Assembly: GCA_026545765.1 (NCBI GenBank) | Contig: CM048841.1 | Span: 88,642,636-88,706,635, forward strand | Direction: 5' to 3' | Length of the DNA: 64,000 nucleotides | Source: Plantago major | Lineage: Eukaryota; Streptophyta; Magnoliopsida; Lamiales; Plantaginaceae | In this document: piece by piece, positions 1 through 10,791 of the stretch | Layout of the letters: each line of letters starts with the position of its first letter | Numbering within the stretch: position 1 is the first letter of the stretch | Made by a program: the position numbers and the translations under genes | The notes under the pieces: model-generated | Told to the model about the DNA's origin: nothing | The model's database searches: none | Seen by the model: the letters and a program-made list of their open reading frames with translations, nothing else

Positions 1-499
1 TCTTAGAGGGAAAGGTCCAAACTACCCTCCCAGGCCCATTAATTAGTATGGGTTTACTATCCACTAATGGGCCATGGGCCAAAGGTAACATTGGTGTCCA
101 AATCTGAAGCATACACTTGGCATCATCTTGTGAGCAATCTCATAAGATATGATAACTATACGTATAGCACAAGGTCCAGGACCTTAAGAAAAGTCACAAT
201 TCCCAAGTGATAAGCAAAATCAAAGTGAGGATCCCTAAGTGATAAACACTCTTGATTTCATAACCTTCCTCATAACTATTACATTGAGAGCTTCCAACTC
301 TCTCTTGAGTAAAGTCTCTTACCGGATTGACATATGCAATCCGGGTAACCCATTCTAACCCCCCCCCCCCCCCCCCCACTTAGTCCTTTCAGGTACTCTA
401 GCTCGGACCAGTCTTTCTTCGGACTTCAAGTAGGAGGCGGATCCTAGATTAGGTTACTTGTAATAGTTTAGTTAGTGTTCGAGATTTTAACCCTCAACA
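1..499. other. possible 3' part of an LTR, cut by window edge
   Basis: This stretch has no credible reading frame. It is less A+T-rich than what follows and ends in a CTCAACA at about 493-499, as an LTR might. The text around 285-350 (CT-rich, then a short inverted pair around CCGGATTG/CAATCCGG) looks like an LTR R/U5 region. The left end would lie outside the window and no primer-binding site is recognisable, so this is a weak inference from texture only. It contains a 19-base run of C at 359-377. Confidence 0.2.
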
Positions 500-1316
500 A
501 TTATCTATGTCCACATGACACATAAAATTTCATAGATTTTTAAAATTTTTTGGGAACGTATATATATACGTCCGTCGATATTATTAAGCGAAATATACTC
601 ATGTATCCATTAGTGGGTTTTTTATTAATATTTTAAAGAAAAATAAAAACATTAAATACTAGTACTAATTATTTGAATTACTAGTACTAATTTATAGTAC
701 ACTCCTATCGAGTAGTAATACTTACCGTAATTTTCTAAACTTTAATATATCTTTAAATAATTTCAATAATGACACAATATGATAATTTACACGTTAATTT
801 ACAACAAAGTGTTGAGCATAATAATCTTAAGTGCTCAGTTTGTATATAAATTCAAAATTGTTATATTCACATAGAACTATAAAGTATATTGTGTTTTGGG
901 ATACCAGGGACATATACTAGTTGAGTATTACCCTCAACGAACACTTGTTCATTTGTTTGTGTATGAATCCAGTTCATCAACCATTTTAAACGTTCCGTTC
1001 ACTTCAGTTCAAACCATACACTGAAGAAAAACTTTTATAATAAAATTGAAATTGAATGTAAATGAAAACAACATTATTAAATTAGGATTTAAGTTTATAT
1101 TTAAATGTACATATAAATGAGAAATACATTATTTATATAATTCACTTTACTTTTTTTGTCTTTTTTTTTGTTTTGCAAGTAATGTGACAGACTCTCTAAG
1201 CATTTATAATACTTGAGAATATTTGATGTCTTGACGTTGAATATTATTTATATCATCTATTTAGATCAAGAGTATCAATGATCTCACTTGAAAATTAATA
1301 AATTTTCAAAATGATA
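500..1316. other. A+T-rich intergenic DNA, nothing recognised
   Basis: Very A+T-rich sequence without a convincing ORF, RNA gene or terminal repeats on either strand. Short repeats such as ACTAGTACTAATT (around 658-700) are present but do not define an element. Confidence 0.5.
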
Positions 1317-1318
1317 TA

Positions 1319-1542
1319 CTCCCTCCGTCCCGGAGAACTTCATACATTAGGGTTAGCGCGCAGTTCTATGCAAAAAGTTAAAGTAATGATAGAATATAGA
1401 GATAGTGGTAAAAGATGTACTTTTGATGGCAAAATGTGTAATTTGAGTGTAAAGTTGAGATTGTTTATTATTTGTTGGGTGTGGGATAACTTCCTTTTAT
1501 AGTAATGTATGAAGTTCTGTGGGACGGCTAAAAATGGCAAAT
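1319..1542 (+). mobile_element. Stowaway-like MITE, right end truncated
   Basis: The left end reads CTCCCTCCGTCCC directly after a TA, the hallmark of plant Stowaway/mariner MITEs. The inner left arm GAACTTCATACATT has an inverted partner near the right end (AATGTATGAAGTTCTGTGGG, about 1504-1523). The terminal GGGACGGAGGGAG of the family is missing on the right: the text runs from GGCAAATGT straight into the pogo-like element. A shorter relative lies at 56338-56480. It has no coding capacity; the ORFs here are artefacts. Confidence 0.7.
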
Positions 1543-2384
1543 GTGAAACCTCCGTAAATTAATACTCGATAAATTAATAACCTCGATAAAACTAATAATT
1601 TGTCCGGTCCCAACTTGGGACCAGTACAAATTTGGACCCCAATCGATAAAATAATAAGATAATAATTTTTTTGAAAACCCAGTGTATATATATTGGTCCC
1701 ACCAAAACTATAAATTAATAATTACTAAAAAATTTCATATGTATCTTTGTTATCCACTTAAAAATTTCTAAGTATGTGAAGTAAAAAAATGAATTTATAG
1801 TCACTTGTTTTTTGTTGAACTTCAAATACATACTGAGTTCATCTTTAATCTCCTCATTGCACTTGAAAGTTGTGGCGTTGTCTTCTCGTACAGCAACAAA
1901 AAGTTTTGAAGAGTTTTTGTCGGTTGCAATGCTTCTTTTTGAGTGATTGGTTCCAAAGTCATCGAATCATCCTCAGCTTCATCATCTACCGAATTTTGAA
2001 TGGTATCCGCCACCATTTCTTCTATACAATGAACTTCAAAATATTTTTTGTGTTCACTGGGAAAATCTAGCAAGTGATTCACGTCCATTTACTTGTATAT
2101 AAGGACATTTAACATATGTCATTCAAACTTCCAAATCCAAATAATATGTGAATATGAAGTCATAGAATGTTAATTGGAACATGTTTTTTTAAATTTATTC
2201 TTTTATCTCTAATTGATATACATTGTAACTACTATATTGGACTTGCAAATTTTATTGGTCAATTATGCATATACGTAAAAACCTCTTTAAATTAATAAAT
2301 TATTAATTTATCGATATAATAATATCTCGCTAAATTAATAAAATATCCAGGTCCCAACATTATTAATTTATAGAGGTTTTACTG
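1543..2384 (-). mobile_element. pogo/Tigger-type element of the Emigrant/Lemi1 kind, internally deleted
   Basis: The right terminus reads ATTAATTTATAGAGGTTTTACTG followed by TA. Inverted, this matches the known Emigrant MITE terminus (CAGTAAAACCTCTATAAATT). The left terminus is a degenerate copy (AAACCTCCGTAAATTAATA at about 1546-1564). Subterminal blocks containing GGTCCCAA occur on both sides. At about 840 bp it is far shorter than an autonomous pogo-like element, but it retains a piece of transposase-like coding sequence on the minus strand. Superfamily: Tc1/mariner, pogo branch, known in plants from Lemi1. Confidence 0.7.
1822..2088 (-). pseudogene. C-terminal remnant of a pogo/Tigger-like transposase
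   Basis: An open stretch of 88 codons on the minus strand lies inside the TIR-bounded pogo-like element. It is acidic (DDEAEDDSMTLEP) and then reads ITQKEALQPTKTLQNFLL, which resembles the C-terminal tail of plant CENP-B/Tigger-type transposases where an acidic stretch precedes a short helical segment. The DDE catalytic core and the N-terminal HTH are absent, so this can only be a remnant. The assignment rests on context (termini) plus the recalled character of the tail, not on an alignment. Confidence 0.5.
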
Positions 2385-2843
2385 TATTGTAAAATTGCCT
2401 TGTAACATTTTATTATAATGTTGTATATCGTTATCGATTGAATGTAATTAGCTTTCTTATAATTTTGTTTTCTCTTTATCTTGTTTCCTGTATTTTCTGG
2501 AAATTATTACTCTTTTAGATTTTTAGTTAAATATAAAAATGAAAAACTGAAAATATTATGATTTAATTAAATATAAAAATCTGGAATATAGAAATGCAAA
2601 ATTGGAAAATATTATTCTTTTCAATAAATATGAAAATCTGTAAATGGAAAATAATGAATTTAGGTTTCAACTTTTCTACGGTTTTTTTTTAATTTTTGAA
2701 TTTAAGTTTCAACTTTTCTCTCAATAATTATGTATGAAAAATAATGAATAGTCGTAGAAGATAGTGAATAAAATAGAAGAGGTGAGAAGGTAAAGAATAA
2801 AGTAATAAATTAATTTTCAATTTTTAGGCATGTGAAGATGAGA
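2385..2843. other. A+T-rich spacer, nothing recognised
   Basis: Spacer between the pogo-like element and the first Helitron. It contains short direct repeats of the type AATATAAAAATCTG and GTTTCAACTTTTCT, but no gene or element boundary that I can support. Confidence 0.5.
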
Positions 2844-3554
2844 TCTATCCATATATTATAAAAACCAGTTTTTATTATCAATTCTAGCTATGGTACTTAG
2901 GCCTCAAATCAATGTGAGAAATTATTTTATTTTTTTAGATTAAAAAATTACAAAACAATTATAATCAGGGTAAATTTATTTTTGATGCCAAGTTGATGCG
3001 TATTTGGTTCTGTTACCTTTACAATTTTAATCTAATTTTGGTTACATAATTCTGCCAATGATATTCAACCTTTACAATTATTTATAAATGTGATCAATCA
3101 AATCTTCTAAATCCCATAATTACATCAAAATCGCCACCCACACACTAATTTTCTTAATGGGCATGAATTCAGATTGGAGGACCTTTGGATTTATGCTTGA
3201 CATGGTTCCTTCAACTAATCTTCCACGTGAGCTAATTGGTAGTGTGTTGATCTTTACATGTATATCAACATCTTTTTACATGTGAAGACTTTCAATTTCC
3301 TTTTCTTTATGTATATGATTCGATCGGTAGGATAAAGTATAAGGTTTCTCTTCTCTACGATATCTGGCCGGAAGGACTGGTTCTATCCAACCCGAATTCC
3401 AACCCCGTTCGAAATAATGATGTTCAGGTCCGGTCTGGTATATACTCGAACCCGTTCCATACATTTGTTACAAGACCCGACCACAACATTTTATGATTAA
3501 GTTAGTAAAAACTACATTTTTTTACCGCGGAGGGGGGGGGGGGAATTCTGCATA

Positions 3555-3921
3555 TACCCTCTGGGCAGGGAAACTCTTTTCGATCTTCTCTCTACTTTCT
3601 TGATACATAACGGGCCTGGGGGATCTGATACTCTCTAGGTGGGGAAACACTCTTAGATCTTCTCTCTCTATAACGAGCCTGGGGGATCTGATACTCTCTA
3701 AGTGGGGAAACTCTCTTAGATTTTCTCTCTACTTTCCTGATCTCCATAACAATTCGGGGAGGGCGGGGATCAGCTGATACTCTCTAGGCGGGGAAAATGT
3801 ATTCGATCTTCTTTGTACTTTCTTGATCTCCATGACGGGCCGGGATGGGGGTCCGGTATACTCTCTATGCGGGGAAACTCTCTTCTATCTTCTCTTTACT
3901 TTCTTCATCCATACGGGCCCC
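3555..3921 (+). repeat. five-copy imperfect tandem repeat (63-86 bp units)
   Basis: Five successive copies begin near 3556, 3631, 3694, 3779 and 3860. Each starts with a variant of CTCTCTAGGCGGGGAAAC, continues with a CT-rich block (GATCTTCTCTCTACTTTC), then CATAACGGGCC and a G-rich end. Unit lengths vary because of small indels; the second copy lacks part of the CT-rich block. The array lies inside Helitron 1 and has no coding capacity. A G homopolymer precedes it at about 3532-3541. Confidence 0.85.
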
Positions 3922-3923
3922 GG

Positions 3924-4125
3924 GGGGACAACCGTACCATGTGAAATTATGTTCGTAGAATAATAATTTTTGTGTCTTTGGTGGGGTGACGCATACCACC
4001 GCCGGGTTGCTGGGAACCGGTGGGTTGGAAAAAACAACCGTGACATGTGAAATTACGTTTGTATAATATTTGTGTGTGTGGTAGGGTGACCACTTATCAC
4101 CGCGAAATTGTTGGGAACAACCCTA
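3924..4125 (+). repeat. two-copy direct repeat of about 95-105 bp
   Basis: Two diverged copies start at about 3929 and 4036 with ACAACCGTRMCATGTGAAATT. Each then has a GTGTGTGTGGTRGGGTGAC-like block and ends in TTGCTGGGAAC or TTGTTGGGAAC. They follow the five-copy array directly and belong to the same Helitron interior. Confidence 0.75.
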
Positions 4126-4559
4126 TTGACTGTGTTGTATACTTTTGTATTTTATTTTGGTTCCGTTTGAGGGATAGATTTTTTTGTAAAATAACATGTA
4201 CATGTTACTAATTAACAAGTCGGGTATGGTAGGGTCCTATTTTTACATTTTCTAAACATAAATAAACACTCAATGATATAATATTGGATGAAAAGTGACT
4301 ACCGACCGATACCACGACCAACGTTGTCTACATGGAGTTTTGACTATCTTTTTTTTCGATTAATTTATTTAATCCTCACATTTCAATTTATTATTAAAAG
4401 TAAATTATACCGTGGCATCGCCACGGGTTAGTACTAGTATATATCATAAAAGTGGTGATTTATCTGAATGAAGAGGCATGTCACATGTACAAAATCATAT
4501 GTGGCATGCATGTTTAAATTTCATGGAGTTTCATTCACAAAATTAAATCAAAAATAAAA

Positions 4560-5030
4560 TAGTAATTTAGAAGTGTACTGTATATTTTTGGTATGTTAAT
4601 TGTATACATACTTTTTATTAAACAACATATAACTTTATCTGCAAAACTTCGAAAAATATTTTGAACATATATTTGGATTCACCGCGACAAGACGAATCCA
4701 TAGACACCAATCTTATATATTATTATTAAATAAATAATTTTTTTATATATTAAAATAAAAAATAAATTGTTAAATGGGATGTATTGGTTGTGTAAATTCT
4801 AAATTTGGAAAATAAGCCATGGAACATTTTATTCTTGACAATGCAATGCACCTTATAACTTCCACTATTTATATTTTTAGTATGTTCACTACATATATAG
4901 TTTTTATTAAATCCCATATAACTTTATCTGCAAAACTTCGAAAAATATTTTGAACATATATTTCGATTCATCGCGACAAAACGAATCCATAGACACCAAT
5001 CTTATATATTATTATAAATTAAATAAATTA
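4560..5030 (+). repeat. about 280-bp repeat: one partial and one full copy
   Basis: A partial copy (about 4570-4735) is followed by a full copy (about 4735-5015). They share TATAACTTTATCTGCAAAAC, a GAAAAATATTTTGAACATAT block and CGAATCCATAGACACCAATC. A third copy with high identity to the full one lies at 11911-12190, on the far side of the MULE/CACTA insertion. The repeat has no coding potential. It is tandem DNA that was split by the later insertion. Confidence 0.8.
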
Positions 5031-5412
5031 TCAGATATTTACAAAACCCACCCCTCCCAGATAGACACTTTGCAGATTCATACCTGCAATTTGAACAATT
5101 ACAAATTGTTCCAAAAATTGAACTACGTTTAAAACATAATTACAAATACACCCAAAAATCAACGTCGGAGTTGATATCAGCTTGAGCTTTGCCGGAGACA
5201 CACGCTAAGTGATGACATGGATTGCCATGTCATTAAATCCGCTTATATTAATTAATTTTGACTTGGTTTGTTTGTAATTGACTGTAATAGTACTTTAAAC
5301 CGTTAAGTATTAGACCTAAAAACATAGATAAATTATTTTCTAAGTTTTCACAATTTACAAATTTGATCTCTATATTTATATACTCTACTAAATTGACCCA
5401 TAATTTCGTCGC
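5031..5412 (+). other. left arm of the MULE-like element
   Basis: This is non-coding sequence between the left end of the MULE-like element and the first CGACGGAT-type subterminal repeats of the CACTA element. It includes the left TIR and then A+T-rich DNA. No CACTACAAGAA terminus of the CACTA element can be found here, so that left end has been lost or heavily altered. Confidence 0.45.
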
Positions 5413-5641
5413 CCCACTGTGTCTGTGATGACGGATAGATAATCCGTCGTTCAATTCGCGACGGATTGGACGACGAATTATCATATTTGACTTTTTTTTT
5501 TTAAATCGATTTTTTGCGACGGATAGATACTATCCGTCGCCCAATATATTATTGGAATTAGTGACGGAATCTGAAATTCCGTCACTAATTACATCACTAT
5601 TTATTCCGTCACTGTTAATCCGTCACTATTAATCCGTCACT
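5413..5641. repeat. left subterminal repeat array of the CACTA element
   Basis: Repeated ATCCGTCG and CGACGGAT motifs in both orientations (about 5442-5550) are followed by variants with CCGTCACT (about 5575-5641, roughly five copies in a row). Such clustered short motifs near CACTA ends are known binding sites for the element's TNPA-like protein. This array is more degenerate than the right one. Confidence 0.7.
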
Positions 5642-5823
5642 ATTTATTTCATATTAATCCTTGTTTTTCGTAGTTCACCTATTTAATCAGTATAATGTTC
5701 GATAATAAATCAATAATACGAAAAATGTTTCAATAAATGATAAATAAAAAAAGTAATATCCGGAGCAGGAGAAATTATTCGAACAAGTGTAAATATAATA
5801 AATCCGAACCTACATATACATAA

Positions 5824-7634
5824 CTAGCTACCAGACGGGGGTGGGGGCTGGCCGAATTGGGACATGAACTGCTCCATGGGTAACCGAAGGCGCTCGTTCT
5901 CCTCCCTTTGTTCTCTGGCGTGCCGCTCCATCTCTTGAGTTAGAGCTGCAACTTGTTCCCGGACCTGCGCCTGCACCAATTCTAAGACCTGGTCCTGTGT
6001 GTAAACCGGACGTCTAGACTGCTGGGATGATGATGAGGAGCACCCCGGACTAGCCAAGCTCAAACCGAGGCTCCCGAGTCCATATATTTGTCCTTTGCTA
6101 TTCGGTTTGTTGACCTCTAGGAAGATGTTGTCAACTTGTTCAGTTGACAACACATCACCCGTCTCTTCCTCTTGCCTCGCCACCTGAGCATCAACCTCAG
6201 CCTGAAATCGTAAATAGCAGATATCATGATCAGTTACTGTTTTTCAAAAATAACTTGTAATAGTGTACAAATATGAACTTTAAACAACATAAACATATCA
6301 TGATAGACGAGGCCCGGTCGGTCCATACCCATATACCTTGGCCTTCTTGAAGATGTCATACTTGGATGTCACCTCCCCCCGTGAGATCTGAACAACATAT
6401 AGTCAACAATTTATCATCTCACAAGTAATCAGAGACACAATACATACACGTAATGCTAGATTGAAAAAAAAACATATATATACATACCGATTGGTAATAA
6501 TCAGTGAGAGTAGATCGCCTCCCAAGGTGGTGAACGGCCCTTCCTGCCGCATCGGTCGAGATGCGGTTATATGCATTGATGTAGGCATTGTCACGGACAT
6601 CGATTCGGCGCGATGAGCATCCCAAAGGCCCACTCATTGCATCAACTCATGGAGGCATTAGGCCACCTCGATCCCGAATGGCCTTCCAAGTATAGACCAT
6701 ATCCCTGTACAGTTTAGATCCCACAGTCTCGTAAACACGCCAGATCTGTGGGATCAACCTGCTGGGAATGAAGTACTCCTTCTACATTCCCAATTTCATA
6801 CAACATCCAAAGTCAATACATATATAATGTCACCATGTTACATCAATTTAATAAGATACAACAACATAACATATATGGTGACTAACATATCACCCAAACA
6901 AAGTGGCTAACATACCACTCACATATAGTGGCTAACATACCACTCACATTGTCCTAAATTTTACTAACACAATGGTGACTAACATATCACCCAAATAAAG
7001 TGGCTAACATACCACTCACATACAGTGGCTAACATACCACTCATATTAAAACGATTATAATTACAAACAAAGGAATGTCATATTTTAACTTACCCTCAGC
7101 TCATCGAAGTACTCGGCCCTCATGCGGTCCGAGATTCGGCTCCAACACTCACCACCCTGCCCCGGTGGCTCTCTCCTGCTCCGGAAGATGTCACCTAGTT
7201 TGTTGTGCACCTCCCGAGGCCATAAACTGTTGTCAATGTATAAGATACAAGAAACGAATATATATTACTTTAGTACAACAATTTATACTTGTCAACTATC
7301 ATAAGTTATGTTTTACATATTTAAGAAGAATGTATAATACTTACTTGGCGGGACAGTGAGGAAAAATCACAGGCAAGCCGTCCCACGTGACGTTGGGATT
7401 CAGGATCGAACACGGGTAGGGACAATCGTCATGGTCGCCCTCCGGTGTCCGGTGTTGGTAGAGCCCATTGCTCTCTCCTGGGGGTCTCAGAATCGAGACT
7501 GCGCCTTGACTACTGAGCCTCCACGTCCTCGACCTATTCCCGACCCAAAGCACTATCATGCGGTCTGCTGCGTGGGGGGACGATAGGTGGACTTCCTTTG
7601 TCGCGGCATCTGCAAAAACATGTAATAAATACAA
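5824..7634 (-). pseudogene. CACTA second protein (Transposase_24 / Ptta-En-Spm type), broken into exon-like pieces
   Basis: Read from right to left, pieces occur at 7634-7341, about 7230-7095, 6790-6660, 6650-6480 and 6183-5824. The last piece (119 codons) has a Ser-rich stretch (GCSSSSSQQSR), then a Gln/Glu-rich helical segment and a Pro-rich end, the usual C-terminal tail of plant Ptta/En/Spm proteins. The 6790-6480 pieces read EYFIPSRLIPQIWRVYETVG and later ISTDAAGRAVHHLGRRSTL, as expected for the Transposase_24 domain. A stop near 6650 and the lack of one continuous frame argue for decay, although genuine introns cannot be excluded for some gaps. It is neighbour to the TNP2 remnants on the same strand, as in intact CACTA elements. 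Confidence 0.6.
6875..7045 (+). repeat. tandem repeat, two ~75-bp units offset by 97 bp
   Basis: The block ATGGTGACTAACATATCACC, then AAGTGGCTAACATACCACTC and AGTGGCTAACATACCACTCA, occurs at 6875-6949 and again at 6972-7045 with only a few changes. Each unit carries an internal half-repeat (GTGGCTAACATACCACTCAC). It lies in a non-coding part of the CACTA element, probably an intron. Confidence 0.85.
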
Positions 7635-7717
7635 TAAAATGTGTTAGTACGAGTTATAATACAAAACAAATTATAATAACACATATAATTACTCAAGTGT
7701 TATCAACTACTAAATAG

Positions 7718-8808
7718 TTATAATACACATAATATACCGTTATCGCCGTCCTCTAAGTCTACATATTGGTCCTCGTGCAGATCAAACAACTCATCATCTG
7801 CTTCTATGGAATTTTCTGCTTGTTTATCGACATCCTCTTGTTGGTACGAGTTGGTAATTGAGTCGTCTTTCTCAATGTACTCCACTTTCGAGCGAGCACG
7901 AATAGGTACCGCAGCTAACCATTCCGCCTTATCGCGTTTCCTGCTTGGATATTCAAGAAACACCACTTGTCGTGCTTGAGTCGCCTAAATAAATGGTTCA
8001 TACTTGGTTCGGTACCTCTTCTTTTGGTTCACATCCACCATTTCATACTGCTCGTTCTTCCTCGTACCTCCTGGATTAGGATCATACCACTCAACATCAA
8101 ACAGTCTATGGTTACCACAGGCAACCCTAAACCCCGCATCTTTTTCTTCGCTTGGTAAAAGTTGGTGGGAACTAGGTTTTCTTCACGACAAAGGTCCGAC
8201 ATTACGTCAACCCATTCATTGAAGCTCGTTTCAGATTGTTGGCCATTAGCCATACAACTCATTAGCCGAGCCAACAAAGATAACTCAGTGAGCTTACACC
8301 CCGGATAAACCGGCTTCCTTGATGATTCTAACAAGTCAAAGAACACCTGATCCTCGGGATTCGGTGGTTCCTCCACCTCGGTTTCAGTGTTAGTTGTGTC
8401 CATGAACTCTGCCCCTGCAGCATCATACACCATTTGTTCGACTCGAGCTCGAATAGCATCGCCTTCAGATGTACTTTGTTCCCCGACTTGTTCATTTTTT
8501 CTCTTCCTTCCACGCTGTCTGTATTGGTCATATGTAATGGACGGTGCTACTTCCTCACCATGATGATTCCATACCTGATACGCAGGCAGGAATCCATTTT
8601 TCCTCAAGTGCTGGACTACTGCTGTAGGAGTCACGTATTGCTTGTTTCTGCACTTTTTCATTGCACAAGGGCACTTTATCAACCCATCCTTTACACAAGC
8701 CGGATTTGAGATTGCAAATGCAATGAAATCTTCAACCCCTTTCAGAAAACTCGATTGAACTCTGCCATTTAGAGTATGACAATACATCCATGAACGATCG
8801 GTATTCAT
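7718..8808 (-). pseudogene. TNP2-like CACTA transposase, catalytic middle deleted
   Basis: Starting at 8808 the minus strand reads an intact N-terminal Transpos_assoc domain: MNTDRSWMY, then INCPC-type cysteines (LIKCPCAMKKCRN) and LRKNGFLPAYQVWNHHGE. It continues through the pre-catalytic linker (PVYPGCKLTELSLLARLM) to KKKMRGLGLPV near 8110. There the sequence jumps, in another frame, to a DUF4216-like C-terminus (LFDVEWYDPNPGGTRKN, about 8095-8040; then VVFLEYPSRKRDKAEW at 7966-7920) and an acidic tail. The whole Transposase_21 catalytic region, well over a kilobase in intact relatives, is missing, and a TAG interrupts the tail near 7985. The enzyme cannot be functional. Confidence 0.75.
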
Positions 8809-9077
8809 TGAATAATTAGATAATAACCTGACACATTTGAATTCATTAGATCGAGGTATATCATTTACGATAATAAATCAATTTCAATCAATTGCTACGT
8901 AATATAAGTTATATTAGCTTCAACATCAATTGTTACGGCATTACATAATATAAGTTACATTAGCTTCAATTTTACCATAATGTTTGGTTTCATATATCAA
9001 CTAATGATTACTAGTTATACAAGCCTAGAGACAAAACGGATTATCAAATGATTCTTTCTCTTGCAGCCCCCTCCTCA

Positions 9078-9494
9078 TCACTTGTGACGCTCCCTACCAC
9101 AGAACTTGCATTCCAACAGATCTACATCCTCCTCCCAATACAACATGCACATGTTCCGACAAGTAGAAAGGCACTCAATAGGCGGCCCCAAACCCCGCCT
9201 CTCCCTCCATTGGAGGTATGCCATGGACGGTGCTTCCTCACCATGATGAATCCATACATGATACCCAGGCATGAATCCATAACGTCGCAAGTGCTCGAAT
9301 ACTGCCGTAGGAGTCATAAATTGCTTGTTTCTATAGGTTTCCAATGTGCAAGGACAGTTTATCAAACCCCCAGTTGCACAAGCCGGACGTCCCATGGCAA
9401 ACGAGATGAAACCTTTAACCCCTTCTACAAAACTCCTAGAAACTCTGCCATTTACCGCCGTACGATCGTACATCCATGAACGGTCGGAATTCAT
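9078..9494 (-). pseudogene. second N-terminal fragment of a TNP2-like CACTA transposase
   Basis: This 138-codon minus-strand frame repeats the start of the neighbouring remnant (MNSDRSWMYDRTAVNGRVS, LINCPCTLETYRN, HLRRYGFMPGYHVWIHHGEE). After MAYLQWRERRGLGPP it jumps to a later part of the transposase, a Cys-rich segment (CRNMCMLYWEEDVDLLECKFC) that resembles the zinc-binding start of the Transposase_21 region. It is therefore a second, differently deleted copy lying upstream of the first, about 270 bp away. Duplication within the element or a nested related element are both possible. Confidence 0.65.
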
Positions 9495-10420
9495 TGTATA
9501 CTTTTTTAACCTGTTCCAATTGATTAGATCGTATTTAATTTATTAGATCGATTCCAATTCGGATAAGAAGATTGTAGAGATTAATTGTTAATTATTATAC
9601 GTTCCTTATAAATTAATTATTAAGTGTTCGATATGTTACAAAATTTATTAAGTGTTTTACTACTACGAGTTATAAATTATAAATTACACGTTAATATAAT
9701 CAACATATATATTATCCGTCGCTCAAAACACTTAACTACTTCCTCGTAATTTAGGACATATACGAATTTATCAAATCAACTCCAACTACTACTTACATAC
9801 ATATCAAATTAACTAAACTAACTACATACATACTTAACATACATATCAAATTACACATACATATCAAATTACTACATACATACTTAACATACATATCAAA
9901 TTAACTAAACCAACTACATACATACTTAATTAACATACATACTTCACTACATACATACTTATCGAATTAACATACATACATATTGAATTACTACATACAT
10001 TCATATCAAATTAACTAAACTAACTATCAAATTACATATACAAATCAAATTAATCAAATTACATATACATATCAAATTACATATAATTGATCAAATTAAC
10101 TAAACAAGCTACTACATACTTCATATAAACATACAATTGAGAATAAGTAGTAAAAAATAAAAAAAATCCCAATTTTTCAAAAGTTAGGGTTTAGAAGTAA
10201 TACCTTTGATTCCGAAGAAAATAGCGGATGAAATTTTAAATTGAATGAAGAAACGAGCTCCTCGTCCAACGATCTTCGAATTGACACCAAGATTGGGAAG
10301 AATCGACAACAAATGGCCGGATTTGACGGAGGAGAAAGGAAGAAAAACGAAGAAGAATTGAGCCGAAAATGGCTTCTACTTCAGCCCAAAAACGATTAAA
10401 ACCTTTCTGGGCCGATGGAC
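9495..10420. other. non-coding part of CACTA element with ACATACATATCAAATTA simple repeats
   Basis: From about 9775 to 10140 the sequence is dominated by ACATACATA, ATCAAATTA and ACTAAACTA blocks in varying order, a degenerate low-complexity array. After it (10200-10420) lies a more complex, G+C-richer stretch that could be the promoter/5' leader of the minus-strand transposase gene. No protein can be assigned. Confidence 0.6.
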
Positions 10421-10770
10421 ACGTATCCGTCGGCCCAAAAGGCCGATCCGTCGCTATACTTGTTATCCGTCGCCCCGTAGCGACGGATAACATATCTGTC
10501 GCCATTTTTTAATTTTTTTTACATATAAATATTAACGACGGATAATTTATCCGTCGTTAATATTTAATTTTCTTTTTTTTTTTAAAAAAAAAAGTCAAAC
10601 ACCGGGCGACGGATTAATAAAATCCGTCGCCCATATAGCGACGGATAATTTTAATCCATCGCTAGATTTGGCGACGGATAAAATCCGTCGCCAAATCTAG
10701 CGATCCGTCGCTATGGGGCGACGGATAAAATCCGTCGCCCCTTAAAATCCGTCGCCCCTTTCCATCGTTT
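10421..10770. repeat. right subterminal repeat array of the CACTA element
   Basis: I count about fifteen exact ATCCGTCG or CGACGGAT motifs here, plus two one-base variants. They are often arranged as short palindromes such as GGCGACGGATAAAATCCGTC. The array ends about 20 bp before the CACTA terminus. The density is much higher than at the left end. Confidence 0.85.
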
Positions 10771-10791
10771 TAACTCAATATTCTTGTAGTG

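Larger units (their letters stand above)
2844..4437 (+). mobile_element. non-autonomous Helitron 1 (about 1.6 kb)
   Basis: The 5' end reads TCTATCCATATATTATAAAA after an A. The 3' end has a hairpin (CCGTGG, loop CATCG, CCACGG; 4410-4426), an 11-nt spacer and a terminal CTAG followed by T. This is the Helitron signature: 5' TC, 3' hairpin plus CTRR, insertion between A and T, no TIR and no target duplication. The termini closely match those of the element at 12282-14856, and both contain a CAGTTTTTAT block near the 5' end, so they belong to one family. No RepHel coding sequence is present; the inside is tandem repeats and A+T-rich filler. Confidence 0.75.
5413..10791 (-). mobile_element. decayed CACTA (En/Spm) DNA transposon
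   Basis: The right terminus is ATATTCTTGTAGTG (ending 10791), the inverse of the CACTACAAGAATAT terminus typical of plant CACTA elements. Both subterminal regions are packed with ATCCGTCG/CGACGGAT motifs in both orientations, the kind of sites bound by the element's own DNA-binding protein. Minus-strand coding remnants match the two CACTA proteins: a TNP2-type transposase (N-terminal Transpos_assoc domain, C-terminal DUF4216) and a Transposase_24 (Ptta/En/Spm) protein. The left CACTA terminus was not found. It lies inside the MULE-like element and appears dead. Confidence 0.8.
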
